Assembly: GCF_008795985.1 (NCBI RefSeq)
Contig: NZ_VMHP01000001.1
Location: 1,364,001-1,428,000, forward strand
Source of the DNA: Marinobacter halotolerans
Lineage (GTDB): Bacteria; Pseudomonadota; Gammaproteobacteria; Pseudomonadales; Oleiphilaceae
DNA length: 64,000 nt
Direction: 5' to 3'
Of the stretch, positions 26,985-36,281 are shown one piece after another; position 1 is the stretch's first letter; each line of letters opens with the position of its first letter. The translations under genes and the position numbers were made by a program. The notes beneath the pieces are model-generated. The model did no database searches. It saw only the letters and a program-made list of their open reading frames with translations, and was not told the DNA's origin.

Positions 26985-28703
26985 TTGAGCCTGAAAACCC
27001 GACTACTGGGCCTTGCAGCGGGGCTGATGATCCTGGCATCACTGGCCTCCTGGCTTGCTTACCGCGAACTGTCTGAAGGCATCATCGAACGCTGGGGCCG
27101 CCAGGTTGCCGAGATTCAGGTTCGCTATGACAGTGCCCGTCTGCTCCAGTCCCTGGAGCGGGAGATCGGGCTGGCGCGTCAGATGGCGGACTCTTCCACC
27201 CTGGTTGAATGGGCGCAGAACCCGGATGACGAGGACCTCAATCGCCAGGCGATCCGAGAGATGGAAAGCTTCCGCAGCAATTTCCGGGACAACAGCTATT
27301 TTGTCGCGCTCAGGGACTCCCGCCAATATTATTACAACAACGCCGAAGGCGAGTTCAGCGGCAACCAACTACGCTACATCCTCGATCCGGACAAGCCGGA
27401 AGACGCCTGGTTTTTCCAATTGATTGAGGAAGGCCGCGACTTTCACCTGAACGTCAATCCCGACACCGAACTAGGCGTTACCAAACTCTGGATCGACGTC
27501 CTGATGCGCAATGACAAAGACCGTATCGTCGGCATGGTCGGCACCGGTCTGGATCTGGATTCGTTCCTTCAGGATATCGTTGATATCGACCAGGAGGGTA
27601 TTACCACCCTGTTCGTAGACTTCAACGGCGCTATTCAGCTTTACCGCGACCGCAACTACATCGATTTCGCCAGCATCATCAAACCTGAAGGGCAGAAAAA
27701 CACGGTAGACCTGCTGTTCGACGACCCGGAGGACAAACAGAAAGTTCTGGGCATGCTGCAGATGTTGAAAAACCGGGGTAGTCAGAATGCCTCCGTTGAA
27801 AGCAGCTTTGTCACCGTTGATGGCAGGAAGCATCTGGCCGGTGTTGCGTTTCTGCCGGCCATTGGATGGTTCGAGATTACTCTGCTGGATTTACAGACCC
27901 TGATACCCAGCAATTTTCTATGGCCCTTGCTCGCCGTTTTTCTGGCAAGCCTGGTTATTACACTGGTGCTGTTCCACCTGATTATCCGCTCCCGCATACT
28001 GAAACCGATCATCGGCCTGGAAAGCGCCGTGGAGCAGGTACGCGGCGGCAGTTTTGCTCTGCCCGCCCTGGACAAGCCGAACAATGAAATCGGTCGTCTC
28101 GCCCGCCATTTCGAAATCATGACGGACACCCTGGCAAACTCCACCAGAGAGCTGGAACGGCAAGTGGACCAGCGCACCGAAGCCCTGAACCGACTGGCCC
28201 GTGTCGATGCCCTCACCGGCCTGAAAAACCGCCGGGGGCTGGACGAGGCGCTCGAGGAAGAAATTCAGCGAGCCAGCCGCCAGGACACCGGCTTCGGTCT
28301 GTTATGGCTGGACATCGACCATTTCAAGTCCATCAATGACCGGCTCGGACATCAGGTTGGTGATGAGATCCTTTGCCGGGTTGCACTCTGGCTGAAAGCC
28401 GGTTTACGCCCCTACGACCACCCCGGTCGCTGGGGCGGGGACGAATTCGTTGTGGTGTTGTCACCCTGCGATCGCAGTACGCTGCGACAGATCGCCTCCC
28501 GCATCCGCGAGACCATCGAAAGAGACAGTATCGAGACCGGTGCCCCGGTGACCGTCAGCATCGGTGGTTACTTCTGCAAGCCGGGTGAGGATTTTGAAAC
28601 CGTGCTCCATCGCGCCGACCAGGCGCTCTACCGCGGCAAACAGCAGGGCCGGAATCAGGTATACATTGCCGAAGGCCCAAATCCCGAAACTTCCCCCGCC
28701 TAA
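26985..28703 (+). CDS. dCache-HAMP-GGDEF diguanylate cyclase
   Basis: A 572-residue membrane protein. It has helix 1 at about 7-26, a large periplasmic double-Cache-like sensor (about 30-300), helix 2 at about 308-330, HAMP, a short coiled coil, and GGDEF with RWGGDEFVVVL. The I-site RPYD is at the right distance, so product inhibition is expected. The start is a TTG at 26985 behind GAGGGA. The layout resembles SiaD/YfiN-type cyclases that sense extracellular signals. The ligand is unknown. Confidence 0.86.
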   Translation: MSLKTRLLGLAAGLMILASLASWLAYRELSEGIIERWGRQVAEIQVRYDSARLLQSLEREIGLARQMADSSTLVEWAQNPDDEDLNRQAIREMESFRSNFRDNSYFVALRDSRQYYYNNAEGEFSGNQLRYILDPDKPEDAWFFQLIEEGRDFHLNVNPDTELGVTKLWIDVLMRNDKDRIVGMVGTGLDLDSFLQDIVDIDQEGITTLFVDFNGAIQLYRDRNYIDFASIIKPEGQKNTVDLLFDDPEDKQKVLGMLQMLKNRGSQNASVESSFVTVDGRKHLAGVAFLPAIGWFEITLLDLQTLIPSNFLWPLLAVFLASLVITLVLFHLIIRSRILKPIIGLESAVEQVRGGSFALPALDKPNNEIGRLARHFEIMTDTLANSTRELERQVDQRTEALNRLARVDALTGLKNRRGLDEALEEEIQRASRQDTGFGLLWLDIDHFKSINDRLGHQVGDEILCRVALWLKAGLRPYDHPGRWGGDEFVVVLSPCDRSTLRQIASRIRETIERDSIETGAPVTVSIGGYFCKPGEDFETVLHRADQALYRGKQQGRNQVYIAEGPNPETSPA

Positions 28704-28776
28704 CGGGTCTGACTCGACCCTTCATAACCGGTATACTTCGGCGCAACACTCATTTTTATCCAGTCAGGTTCTGTTC

Positions 28777-30756
28777 ATGCTCAATGCCGATGCACTCAGC
28801 CAGCTACGCCAGCTGAAATCCGACATCGAAGAACACAAGGTGGTTTATCCCGGCACCGTCAAGGCCACCAACGGACGTTTCGGCTTCGTGGCACTGGACG
28901 ATGGTAGGGATGTGTTCCTGCCACCGGAGGAGATGCAGAAAGTACTGCCGGGCGATCGCGTCAATATTACCGAGCAGGACGGCGACAAGGGCAAGACACA
29001 GGGCGTGGTGGACGAACTGTTGCAGTCCAGGCTGGACACCTTTGTGGGCCGCTACATCATCCGCGGCAAGGGCCATTTTGTGGCCCCGGAAACCCCCGGC
29101 ATCAACCGCTGGATCTTCATACCGCCAAAAGAGCGCCAGAACGCCGAACCGGACGATTACATCTACTGCCAGATTCATCGTCACCCCATCAAGGACGGCA
29201 AGGGCCAGGCCCGCATTCTGAAAGTGATCGGCAAGGCCGGCGACGCTGGCATCGAGCGTGCACTGACCCTGGCCACTTTCGATCTTCCGGATACCTGGCC
29301 AGAGGCCGTTGTGACCCAGACCGAGGCGCTGGACGAAAGCGCTATAGAGGCCCACCGGTCCGAGCGCGAAGACCGCACCGATCAGCCCTATGTGACCATC
29401 GACAGCCCCGGCACCCAGGACATGGACGACGCCCTGCTGGCCGAACCCAACCCCACTGGCTGGACGCTGTCGATCGCCATTGCCGACCCCACGGCGCTGA
29501 TTGAACCGGGCTCGCCCGCGGAAGAGGAGGCCTTTCGTCGCGCCACGGCGATCTATTTCCCCGGTGAACCCCTGCCCATGCTGCCCGACAGCCTGAGCAC
29601 CCGGCTGTGCTCATTGATGTCGCAGGTTGATCGGCTGGCGCTGGTCTGCGATCTGCAGGTGAACAACGACGGCAGCCTGGGGGATTACAGCTTCCACCGG
29701 GCCGTCATCCGGTCCCAGGGCAAGCTCAGTTATGAGCTGGTTTCCAACCTGATTGAAGGCCGGGTCGATGACGACATAAAGGCCTTGCCGGATGCGGTCA
29801 CCAACAGCCTGGACCAGCTGCATCAGGCTGCCACCGCGCTTCGTAAATGGCGCGCTGAGCATGCGCTTCTCGGCGGCGACCGGCCCGAATTCCGGCTGCG
29901 GCTGGACGAAAACCGCCGGGTACGACAGATCGAACCGGCGGTGCAGAATGAAGCCCATCGGCTGGTGGAAGAATGCATGGTGGCCGCCAACCGCTGCGCC
30001 GCGGATTTCCTGGGCAAGCAGTCCCGCGGCCTGTTCATCCAGCACCCGGGGCTACGCAGTGACCGGGTCGACAATATAAAGGCCCTGCTGGAAGGCTTTG
30101 CTCCCCAGTGCAGCTCTCTGGACATCGGCCAGGCCGAGGGATTCCGGGAGCTGATGAAGCAGACCGAAGGGCTGGAAGCCGAGGTTCCGGTGAAAACCAT
30201 TATCTCCCGGCAGCTGGCTCGGGCGGAGCTGTCCCTGAAGCCCGGTGCGCACCAGGGTATGGGGCTTAGCGCCTACACGACCTTCACCTCGCCGCTGCGC
30301 AAATACACCGACTTTCACGTTCACCGGCTGATCAAATCGGCGCTCTGGGATACGCCGGTGAAAGATCTGGATGACGACCGGCTGGAAATCCTTCAGCGGG
30401 CTCAGCTTCAGGCCCGTCAGGCGGCCAACAGCCTGGAAAGCTGGCTGCGCTCGGACTTCGCCAGGACCCTTGGTGAGGGTCACCTTACCGGCACCATAAG
30501 CCGCACCACACCTGCCGGGTTCTTTGTTCGCCTGGACTGCAATGGCCTGGAGGGGTTTGTCAGTTGCAAGACCCTGGACGGCAAGTTCAGCTTCGACCCG
30601 GTCACCCTGCGGCTGGTCCACAATAAGAATGGACGCATCTTCCAGCTGGAACAGCCGGTGACCGTGTCCTTTGCCGGCGTTGACGATGAACGCAAACAGA
30701 TTCTTTTCAACCTGGTGGAGGCATCAGCAGAGGCCGACAACGGCGACGAGGCTTGA
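28777..30756 (+). CDS. rnb: RNase II-family 3'-5' exoribonuclease
   Basis: A 659-residue member of the RNase II/RNase R family. It has an N-terminal cold-shock-like OB domain (KATNGRFGFVALDDGRDVFLPP), a second OB domain, the RNB catalytic domain with magnesium-binding aspartates (DSPGTQDMDDALL), and a C-terminal S1 domain (GTISRTTPAGFFVRLDCNGLEGFV). The length is close to E. coli RNase II and much shorter than RNase R, and there is no basic tail, so rnb is the better name. The start MLNADALSQL at 28777 is chosen; an upstream extension overlaps the cyclase gene and has no family match. Confidence 0.85.
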   Translation: MLNADALSQLRQLKSDIEEHKVVYPGTVKATNGRFGFVALDDGRDVFLPPEEMQKVLPGDRVNITEQDGDKGKTQGVVDELLQSRLDTFVGRYIIRGKGHFVAPETPGINRWIFIPPKERQNAEPDDYIYCQIHRHPIKDGKGQARILKVIGKAGDAGIERALTLATFDLPDTWPEAVVTQTEALDESAIEAHRSEREDRTDQPYVTIDSPGTQDMDDALLAEPNPTGWTLSIAIADPTALIEPGSPAEEEAFRRATAIYFPGEPLPMLPDSLSTRLCSLMSQVDRLALVCDLQVNNDGSLGDYSFHRAVIRSQGKLSYELVSNLIEGRVDDDIKALPDAVTNSLDQLHQAATALRKWRAEHALLGGDRPEFRLRLDENRRVRQIEPAVQNEAHRLVEECMVAANRCAADFLGKQSRGLFIQHPGLRSDRVDNIKALLEGFAPQCSSLDIGQAEGFRELMKQTEGLEAEVPVKTIISRQLARAELSLKPGAHQGMGLSAYTTFTSPLRKYTDFHVHRLIKSALWDTPVKDLDDDRLEILQRAQLQARQAANSLESWLRSDFARTLGEGHLTGTISRTTPAGFFVRLDCNGLEGFVSCKTLDGKFSFDPVTLRLVHNKNGRIFQLEQPVTVSFAGVDDERKQILFNLVEASAEADNGDEA

Positions 30757-30819
30757 AAATCCGGCACCGGCGTACCAGCGTATTAGTTGTAGAATAGATT
30801 GCTACTGAGGTAAGCCCGG

Positions 30820-31032
30820 ATGCCGATCAGCCCGACAGAGTTCCTCAAAAAGTACGGCTTTGACGAGGAAGACGAAGAGCAGGACCACAGCCTGCGCCAC
30901 AACGCCATGGAGCATGCCAAGCATCTGAGGCGTCCCCATGCCGGAACGCCCCACGACTGGGAAGAATGGGAACGCTACAAGGCGGAACATCCGGACGAGG
31001 TTGAAGACGACGAGGAAGACACCGACCGTTAG
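30820..31032 (+). CDS. small acidic hypothetical protein
   Basis: A 70-residue, very acidic and charged protein (FDEEDEEQDHS; tail VEDDEEDTDR) with several His. It has no signal peptide, membrane helix or recognised domain. It lies 63 bp after the RNase gene, and an AGAATA-like -10 element may give it its own promoter. Its stop codon shares four bases with that of the convergent acyltransferase. The function is unknown. Confidence 0.65.
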   Translation: MPISPTEFLKKYGFDEEDEEQDHSLRHNAMEHAKHLRRPHAGTPHDWEEWERYKAEHPDEVEDDEEDTDR

Positions 31033-31925
31033 GCCGCGTCGAGCATTTTCGAGAGCTTTTCATCCTTGGCCTGCCACAAATTCCCAAGCCAGTTCTTGAC
31101 GTTCTTGCGGTGCTCGGCATCGCTGGCGTAATCCCGGCCCTTGAGATGCTCAGGGATGTCGACGGTGTCGATTTCCATCTTCACTTCACGAATGTTTCCG
31201 CACAGAAAATCCCAGAAACTCGGCGCGCCGCCGGGATAGGCGATGGTCACGTCCACCAGGGTTTCGATAGAATCCCCCATGGCGTCCAGCACGAACGCCA
31301 CACCGCCGGCCTTGGGCGTCAACAGGTGGGTGTATTTTGATTTCTGCTGGTCGTGCTTGGCCTGGGTAAATCGGGTGCCTTCCACAAAATTCATCACGCT
31401 GACCGGCGTGAAGCGGAATTTCTCACAGGCGCGGCGGGTAGCTTTCAGGTCCTCCCCCCGCTTTTCGGGGTGCTTGATCAGGTATTCACGGGTGTAGCGC
31501 TTCATGAAGGGGAAATCCAGCCCCCACCAGGCCAGGCCAATCACCGGCACCCAGATCAGCTGCTGCTTGAGGAAAAACTTCAGAAACGGCGCCCGGCGGT
31601 TGAATACCCGCTGCATGGCAAAAATGTCCACCCAGCTCTGGTGATTGCTCAGCACCAGATACCAGCTTTCCCGCTTCAGCTTCTCGTCGCCGCTCACGGT
31701 CCAGCGGGTGCCATGGGTGAGCTTCATCCAGCCGGTGTTGCAGGCTACCCAGGATTCGGAAATCCAGATAATCAGACGGGTACACAGCACCCGGAAGCCC
31801 TGATGGGGAATAATCAGCTTGAATACCGCCGGGATATACAGCAATACACACCAGAACACGGTATTGATTGCGAGCAGAATGGAGTTGATCACACCAAGAA
31901 GCGGGGCGGGTAGAAAACTGAGCAT
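31029..31925 (-). CDS. YihG/PlsC-like acyltransferase
   Basis: A 298-residue lysophospholipid-type acyltransferase. It has two N-terminal hydrophobic helices, the catalytic NHQSWVD (NHx4D motif), the FVEGTRF block, and a conserved C-terminal acyltransferase region. It is closer to E. coli YihG/YihG-like enzymes than to PlsC. It probably acylates lysophosphatidic or related lipids at the inner membrane. ATG 31925 is preferred to ATG 31931, because the AGGA ribosome site overlaps the latter. Confidence 0.82.
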   Translation of the reverse strand: MLSFLPAPLLGVINSILLAINTVFWCVLLYIPAVFKLIIPHQGFRVLCTRLIIWISESWVACNTGWMKLTHGTRWTVSGDEKLKRESWYLVLSNHQSWVDIFAMQRVFNRRAPFLKFFLKQQLIWVPVIGLAWWGLDFPFMKRYTREYLIKHPEKRGEDLKATRRACEKFRFTPVSVMNFVEGTRFTQAKHDQQKSKYTHLLTPKAGGVAFVLDAMGDSIETLVDVTIAYPGGAPSFWDFLCGNIREVKMEIDTVDIPEHLKGRDYASDAEHRKNVKNWLGNLWQAKDEKLSKMLDAA

Positions 31926-32111
31926 GGTCATCCTGTTTTTCTGGTTGTTTTTTACGTGGCTGAATCATAACAACCCGGAATCATAATAGGCAGTGGCCAC
32001 AAGTGACCAGTTTGCCCGGGGCATTGGACGATTGTGCCATAGGTAAAACCGCCCGGCTGCTCTACTATCGTCGTCCCTTTTCCATTTCTGCCTGAACTGC
32101 CCTAACGCCCT

Positions 32112-33209
32112 ATGTCCAATCTTTTCAGAAACGCCTACGACCGGGTTTTCAACGCCGCCAGCATGGTGCAGGCCGGCAAAACACCCTTCGAAGTGCTACA
32201 CAACGATGGCCTGGTCAGCCTGCGCTACTATCCGCCACTGACCGAAACCACCATCGAACTGGACGACCTGGTGATACCGGTCCAGCAGACCCGCCACCGC
32301 ACCCCCATCGTGATCGTGCCGCCCCTGGCGGTGAACATGCTGATCTACGACCTGTTCCCCCAGCGCAGCCTGGTGCGGTTTCTACGGGCCAAGGGCTTCG
32401 AGGTCTACCTGATCGACTGGGGCATCCCCACCCGCAAACACAGCCACTACAACCTGCACACCTACGTGGCGGAACTGCTGCCGGCCGCCCTGAACCGGGT
32501 GCGAGAACACAGCGGCGAACAGGAACTGTCCCTGCACGGCTGGAGCCTGGGCGGCATGTTCACCCTGTTCTACTCCGCCCTGAGCCAGGACCAGCACATC
32601 CGCAACGCGATCGTCGTGGGCTCACCCATCGACAGCCACGCCTCAGGCGTGATGGGCCTGCTGTACCAGGGCGTCTCCGGCGCAGCAGATTTCGTGCAGA
32701 AACGCACCGGCTTCAAACTCCATGACCTGAAACCGGTCTGGTTCCACAGCCCAGGCTGGGCCAACACCATCGGTTTCAAACTCACCAACCCCATCGGCAG
32801 CTTCAAAGGCTACTGGGAACTGCTGGTCAAACTCGGCGACCGGGATTTCGTCGCCGACCACGCCACCACCTCCGCCTTCCTCGATCGCATGGTGGCCTAC
32901 CCCGGCGGCATTGTTCAGGACGCCGTGGTGCGCCTGTGGATCACCAACCAGCCGTCAAAAGGCAAGATCCAGATCGGCGACGACATCGCCCGCCTGGAAA
33001 ACGTTAACGCCAGCCTGTTCGCCATCGCCGGCGAAACCGACACCCTGGCGATGCCCGATGCTGTCGGCAAGATTCAGGAGCATATTCGTTCTGAAGACGT
33101 CACCTTCCGGGTGGTACCCGGCGGGCATATGGGGATTCTGGCGGGGAGCAAAGCGCCAAAGGCGAGCTGGCTTGAACTCGCCGAGTGGCTGGCAGAAAGA
33201 TCGGATTGA
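32112..33209 (+). CDS. PHA synthase-like alpha/beta hydrolase with serine nucleophile
   Basis: A 365-residue protein that resembles class III poly(3-hydroxyalkanoate) synthase subunits (PTPFEVLHNDGLVSLRYY, LIDWGIPTRKHSHYNLHTYV, WFHSPGWANTIGFKL). True PHA synthases use Cys in the GxCxGG box; here the box is GWSLGG with Ser145. Catalytic Asp and His candidates are in AGETDTLA and GGHMG. It may therefore be a hydrolase or acyl-transfer enzyme rather than a polymerase. No phasin or phaAB genes are nearby. It is divergent from the acyltransferase. Confidence 0.78.
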   Translation: MSNLFRNAYDRVFNAASMVQAGKTPFEVLHNDGLVSLRYYPPLTETTIELDDLVIPVQQTRHRTPIVIVPPLAVNMLIYDLFPQRSLVRFLRAKGFEVYLIDWGIPTRKHSHYNLHTYVAELLPAALNRVREHSGEQELSLHGWSLGGMFTLFYSALSQDQHIRNAIVVGSPIDSHASGVMGLLYQGVSGAADFVQKRTGFKLHDLKPVWFHSPGWANTIGFKLTNPIGSFKGYWELLVKLGDRDFVADHATTSAFLDRMVAYPGGIVQDAVVRLWITNQPSKGKIQIGDDIARLENVNASLFAIAGETDTLAMPDAVGKIQEHIRSEDVTFRVVPGGHMGILAGSKAPKASWLELAEWLAERSD

Positions 33210-33281
33210 GGTCGTCGCTGATTTTCAGGCTACTTGAAGAGCCTCGGCCACATGCACCAAATTCAGAGGCCAGAAACAAAC

Positions 33282-33953
33282 CTAGAAGCTGGACAACACC
33301 CCGGGCAATTCGGAAAGACTGTTGATAATGGCGTTGGGCTCAATGCCCCAGTCCTCATATACCTTGTGGGGATCCCGCCGAACCCAGATCGCCATCAGGC
33401 CGGCAGAGCGCGCGCCGATCACATCCCAGGCATTGCTGGACACCAGGCACAGGGGCTGATCCATGGCACCCGTGGCCCGGCGCGCGTAGGCATAGACCGC
33501 CGGGTCCGGCTTGAAACTTTTCACCTCGTCCACAGAAACCAGTCCGTCAAACAATGCCAACAGATCATTGTGGCCCAGCACCTTTTTCAGAGCCGCCGGC
33601 GTGCCATTGGAAAACGCGAACATCAGATAGTTGCCTTCCAGCGCCCGCAAGGCCGGCAATGCATCATCAAACGCGGGAAGCTGAAGGTAGGCATTCATCA
33701 GCTCGTCTTCACGCTTTTTGGTGAGCGACAGCCCGTGGCTGGCCATGGCGTACCTTAGCGCCTGCCGGGTGCACACGCCGAAATCCTCGTAGGCGCGCAT
33801 TAATCCCTTGCGAAAGGCGAACTCAAGCTGCTTTTCGCGCCACTGGGCGCTGACCGACTGGGCCGCATCCCGGGCATCGCTGGCCAGAAGCTCGGCCATA
33901 CCCATGGGATCCACCAGCGTGCCGTACACATCAAAGGCCAGATAGGGCTGCAT
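33282..33953 (-). CDS. haloacid dehalogenase type II (HAD family)
   Basis: A 223-residue HAD hydrolase with nucleophile Asp in AFDVYGTLVD, motif II Ser in FSNGTP, Lys in KSFKPDP and the acidic motif SSNAWDVIGA. These match L-2-haloacid dehalogenases, which release halide from short 2-haloacids. The ribosome site is AGGAG. It is convergent with the PhaC-like gene and divergent from the lipoprotein hydrolase. The substrate cannot be fixed from sequence. Confidence 0.85.
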   Translation of the reverse strand: MQPYLAFDVYGTLVDPMGMAELLASDARDAAQSVSAQWREKQLEFAFRKGLMRAYEDFGVCTRQALRYAMASHGLSLTKKREDELMNAYLQLPAFDDALPALRALEGNYLMFAFSNGTPAALKKVLGHNDLLALFDGLVSVDEVKSFKPDPAVYAYARRATGAMDQPLCLVSSNAWDVIGARSAGLMAIWVRRDPHKVYEDWGIEPNAIINSLSELPGVLSSF

Positions 33954-34052
33954 GTCTCATCTCCTTGTTATCATCCAGTCGGTGGCTGCTCATCGTATCT
34001 GACATCGACCGACTATTTGAACATTCATTCAATCCATTGGTAAAAGCGATCC

Positions 34053-35267
34053 ATGCCTAAAGCCCTGTTCACTTTCTTCATTATGCTTGCGGCCATGCTT
34101 TCATCCGCCTGTTCCGCCACCGGGCCCCTTTATACCCCGTCACCGACAAAGCTGACGGTGGGGCCTGCTGATGACTTCACGGCGTATCTGGCCGAAACCC
34201 GACGCTATATGGAAAACAACCTGGTGCCGGTTGAGGGTTTCCCGCGAGAGGATCAGGTCGAATGGAACATGCCGTTTCGCATGGTTCCGCCTGAATCCTG
34301 CACCGACGGCCCTACGCGCGGCATCCTGCTGGTGCACGGTCTGAGCGACTCACCGTTTGTGTTCCGGGATTTTGCCAGAGCGCTGGCAAAAGACTGTGTC
34401 GAAGTCCGCACTGTGCTGCTTCAGGGCCACGGTACCCGCCCCGGCGACATGATCAACGCCCGGGCCGATGTCTGGCGTGAACAGGTGCGAACCCACTTCG
34501 ATGCGCTGGCTGACGATGTGGATGTGCCCCTGATCGGCGGCTTCTCCCTGGGCGGCGCACTGGCCACGGAAATGGCACTATCTGACCAGCAACCCCGGCC
34601 AGCCGGGCTCGTGGCCATTGCCCCCGCCTGGCAACTGAATGGCCTGGATAATTATCTCTGGCTGGCCAGCACCGCCAACCTGTTTCTGGACTTTGTAGAA
34701 GAGGAGCCGGAACTGAACCCGGTGAAGTACGAATCCCTGACCATAAACGCCGCCGTTCAGCTCAGCGACGTCTTGGACAACCTGCAGCAGACATTCTCTG
34801 ACCAGGCCCCGTCTGACCTGCCGCTTTTTCTGGTGGCGACCGAGGCGGATTCAGTTATCAGCCTTCCCTACCTACTGGACAGCTTCAACAACCGTTTCAG
34901 GCACCCAGACAACCGTATGATCGTGTTCCGGGATCAACGCCGCGACTGGCCCTATAAGCCAGACCCGAAAATCACTCTGCTAGACAGCTACCGGCCAGAC
35001 CAGAACATACTGGAGTTCTCGCACCAGTCGCTGCCTGCCTCGCCGGACAACCTGCTTTATGGCGTTGGAAAGCCCCTGCAACGCTGCCTGGAACCCAATC
35101 AGCTAAGCCTCGAAGAATGCCGGGCACTGCCATCCGGCAAACTCTGGTACAGCGCCTACAGCGACGAGCCTCAGCCGGTGCCCACCAGCCGCCTGACCTA
35201 CAATCCGGAGTTCGACCGCGTCGCCCGGGAGCTGTCTGACTTTATCCGCACGCGGGACATTCCCTGA
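34053..35267 (+). CDS. lipoprotein serine hydrolase (alpha/beta fold)
   Basis: A 404-residue protein with a lipoprotein signal (LAAMLSSAC, lipid Cys at residue 20), so it is anchored in the envelope. The alpha/beta hydrolase core has the oxyanion HG (LLVHGLSDSPF), the nucleophile elbow GGFSLGG and a late acidic stretch (ATEADSV). Two C-terminal cysteines (QRCLEP, LEECRAL) may form a disulfide. It is probably an esterase or lipase. LysR follows after 21 bp in the same direction. Confidence 0.78.
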   Translation: MPKALFTFFIMLAAMLSSACSATGPLYTPSPTKLTVGPADDFTAYLAETRRYMENNLVPVEGFPREDQVEWNMPFRMVPPESCTDGPTRGILLVHGLSDSPFVFRDFARALAKDCVEVRTVLLQGHGTRPGDMINARADVWREQVRTHFDALADDVDVPLIGGFSLGGALATEMALSDQQPRPAGLVAIAPAWQLNGLDNYLWLASTANLFLDFVEEEPELNPVKYESLTINAAVQLSDVLDNLQQTFSDQAPSDLPLFLVATEADSVISLPYLLDSFNNRFRHPDNRMIVFRDQRRDWPYKPDPKITLLDSYRPDQNILEFSHQSLPASPDNLLYGVGKPLQRCLEPNQLSLEECRALPSGKLWYSAYSDEPQPVPTSRLTYNPEFDRVARELSDFIRTRDIP

Positions 35268-35288
35268 CAGCCGGTTATACTGGCATTC

Positions 35289-36191
35289 ATGAATTCCATT
35301 GATACATTCAATCTCGACACCCGGGCCCTGGCCACCTTTGTGGCGGTACTGGATGAAGGCAGCGTTTCCCGGGCCGCGGTGCGCCTGGGCGTGAGCCAGT
35401 CTGCCGTCAGCCATACTCTCGACCGACTACGCCAGGCCCTGGGCGATGCACTGTTCGTCAAATCCGGGCGGGGCATTGTGCCGACTCGCTATGCAGTTCA
35501 GGCAGGGCCCCACATCCGCCAGATTCTGGACGAACTCCATGCGCTGCCCTCGGGCCCGCCTTTCAGTCCGGAAACCGCCGAATTCACCTTTACCATCGCC
35601 GCCAATGACTATCAGCGGGATCTGCTATTGCCCGGCCTGGCCAACATCTTCCGCCAGCAGGCCCCGGGCATCCGGCTTCAGGTTATCCCCTCCGGCATTC
35701 CCAATGCCGACATGCTTCGCAAGGACGTATGCGACCTGATCATTTCGCCCCACGCTCCGGAAACCACAGACATTATGCAACGCGGTTTAATGACGGATCA
35801 CATGGTGGTGTTCTACGACCCTGCCTGCCGAAAGGCGCCGGAAACCCTGGCGGATTATCTGAAAGCCGACCATATCGGTATTCTGTTCGGCGCCGGTGAG
35901 AAGACTGCCCTTGAAGGGTCTCTCGCCGCGCGCGGCCTGAACCGTCGAACAGCGGTTACGGTATCCAACTTTTCCGGCTTACCGGCGTTTCTGCGGGGCA
36001 CCGACAGGCTCGCGACAGCGCCTGGAAGAATGAGCGATCAGCTTTTAAGCGGCTTTGCCAGCGCCCCGCTACCTTTCGACTACAAACCCTTCACCCTGCT
36101 GATGCTCTGGCACAAACGCCACCAGACAGACCCCGCCCACCGGTGGATTCGCAACCAACTGAACAGCGTTGCCGCATCACTGAACAGCTAA
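35289..36191 (+). CDS. LysR-type transcriptional regulator
   Basis: A 300-residue LysR regulator. The N-terminal helix-turn-helix (VAVLDEGSVSRAAVRLGVSQSAVSHTLDRLRQALGDALFVKSGRG) resembles the NodD/PcpR-type subgroup and is followed by a periplasmic-binding-like effector domain. It lies between a lipoprotein hydrolase and a Bcr/CflA pump, all rightward. A palindrome with LysR-type T-N11-A spacing lies just after its stop, before the pump gene, which makes the pump a candidate target. Confidence 0.85.
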   Translation: MNSIDTFNLDTRALATFVAVLDEGSVSRAAVRLGVSQSAVSHTLDRLRQALGDALFVKSGRGIVPTRYAVQAGPHIRQILDELHALPSGPPFSPETAEFTFTIAANDYQRDLLLPGLANIFRQQAPGIRLQVIPSGIPNADMLRKDVCDLIISPHAPETTDIMQRGLMTDHMVVFYDPACRKAPETLADYLKADHIGILFGAGEKTALEGSLAARGLNRRTAVTVSNFSGLPAFLRGTDRLATAPGRMSDQLLSGFASAPLPFDYKPFTLLMLWHKRHQTDPAHRWIRNQLNSVAASLNS

Positions 36192-36204
36192 TCTATCTGT
36201 TTTG

Positions 36205-36221
36205 TTCATACATTGTATGAA
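36205..36221. promoter_or_regulatory. 17-bp palindrome, possible LysR operator
   Basis: TTCATACA (36205-36212) and TGTATGAA (36214-36221) are perfect inverted arms around a single T, and include a T-N11-A pattern as in LysR boxes. It lies 14 bp after the LysR stop and about 200 bp before the Bcr/CflA start, upstream of the composite repeat. Control of the pump gene is inferred. Confidence 0.5.
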
Positions 36222-36281
36222 TGGTCAGGTCGCTATTTGTCAGCCTCGAAAGCGTAGACTCAGTCAACTCAAAGCTAGCGG

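Noticed and set aside
28564..28776. 71-residue N-terminal extension of the RNase II-like protein
   Set aside because: It lies within the end of the preceding cyclase gene and has no similarity to the family; ATG 28777 begins the cold-shock domain.
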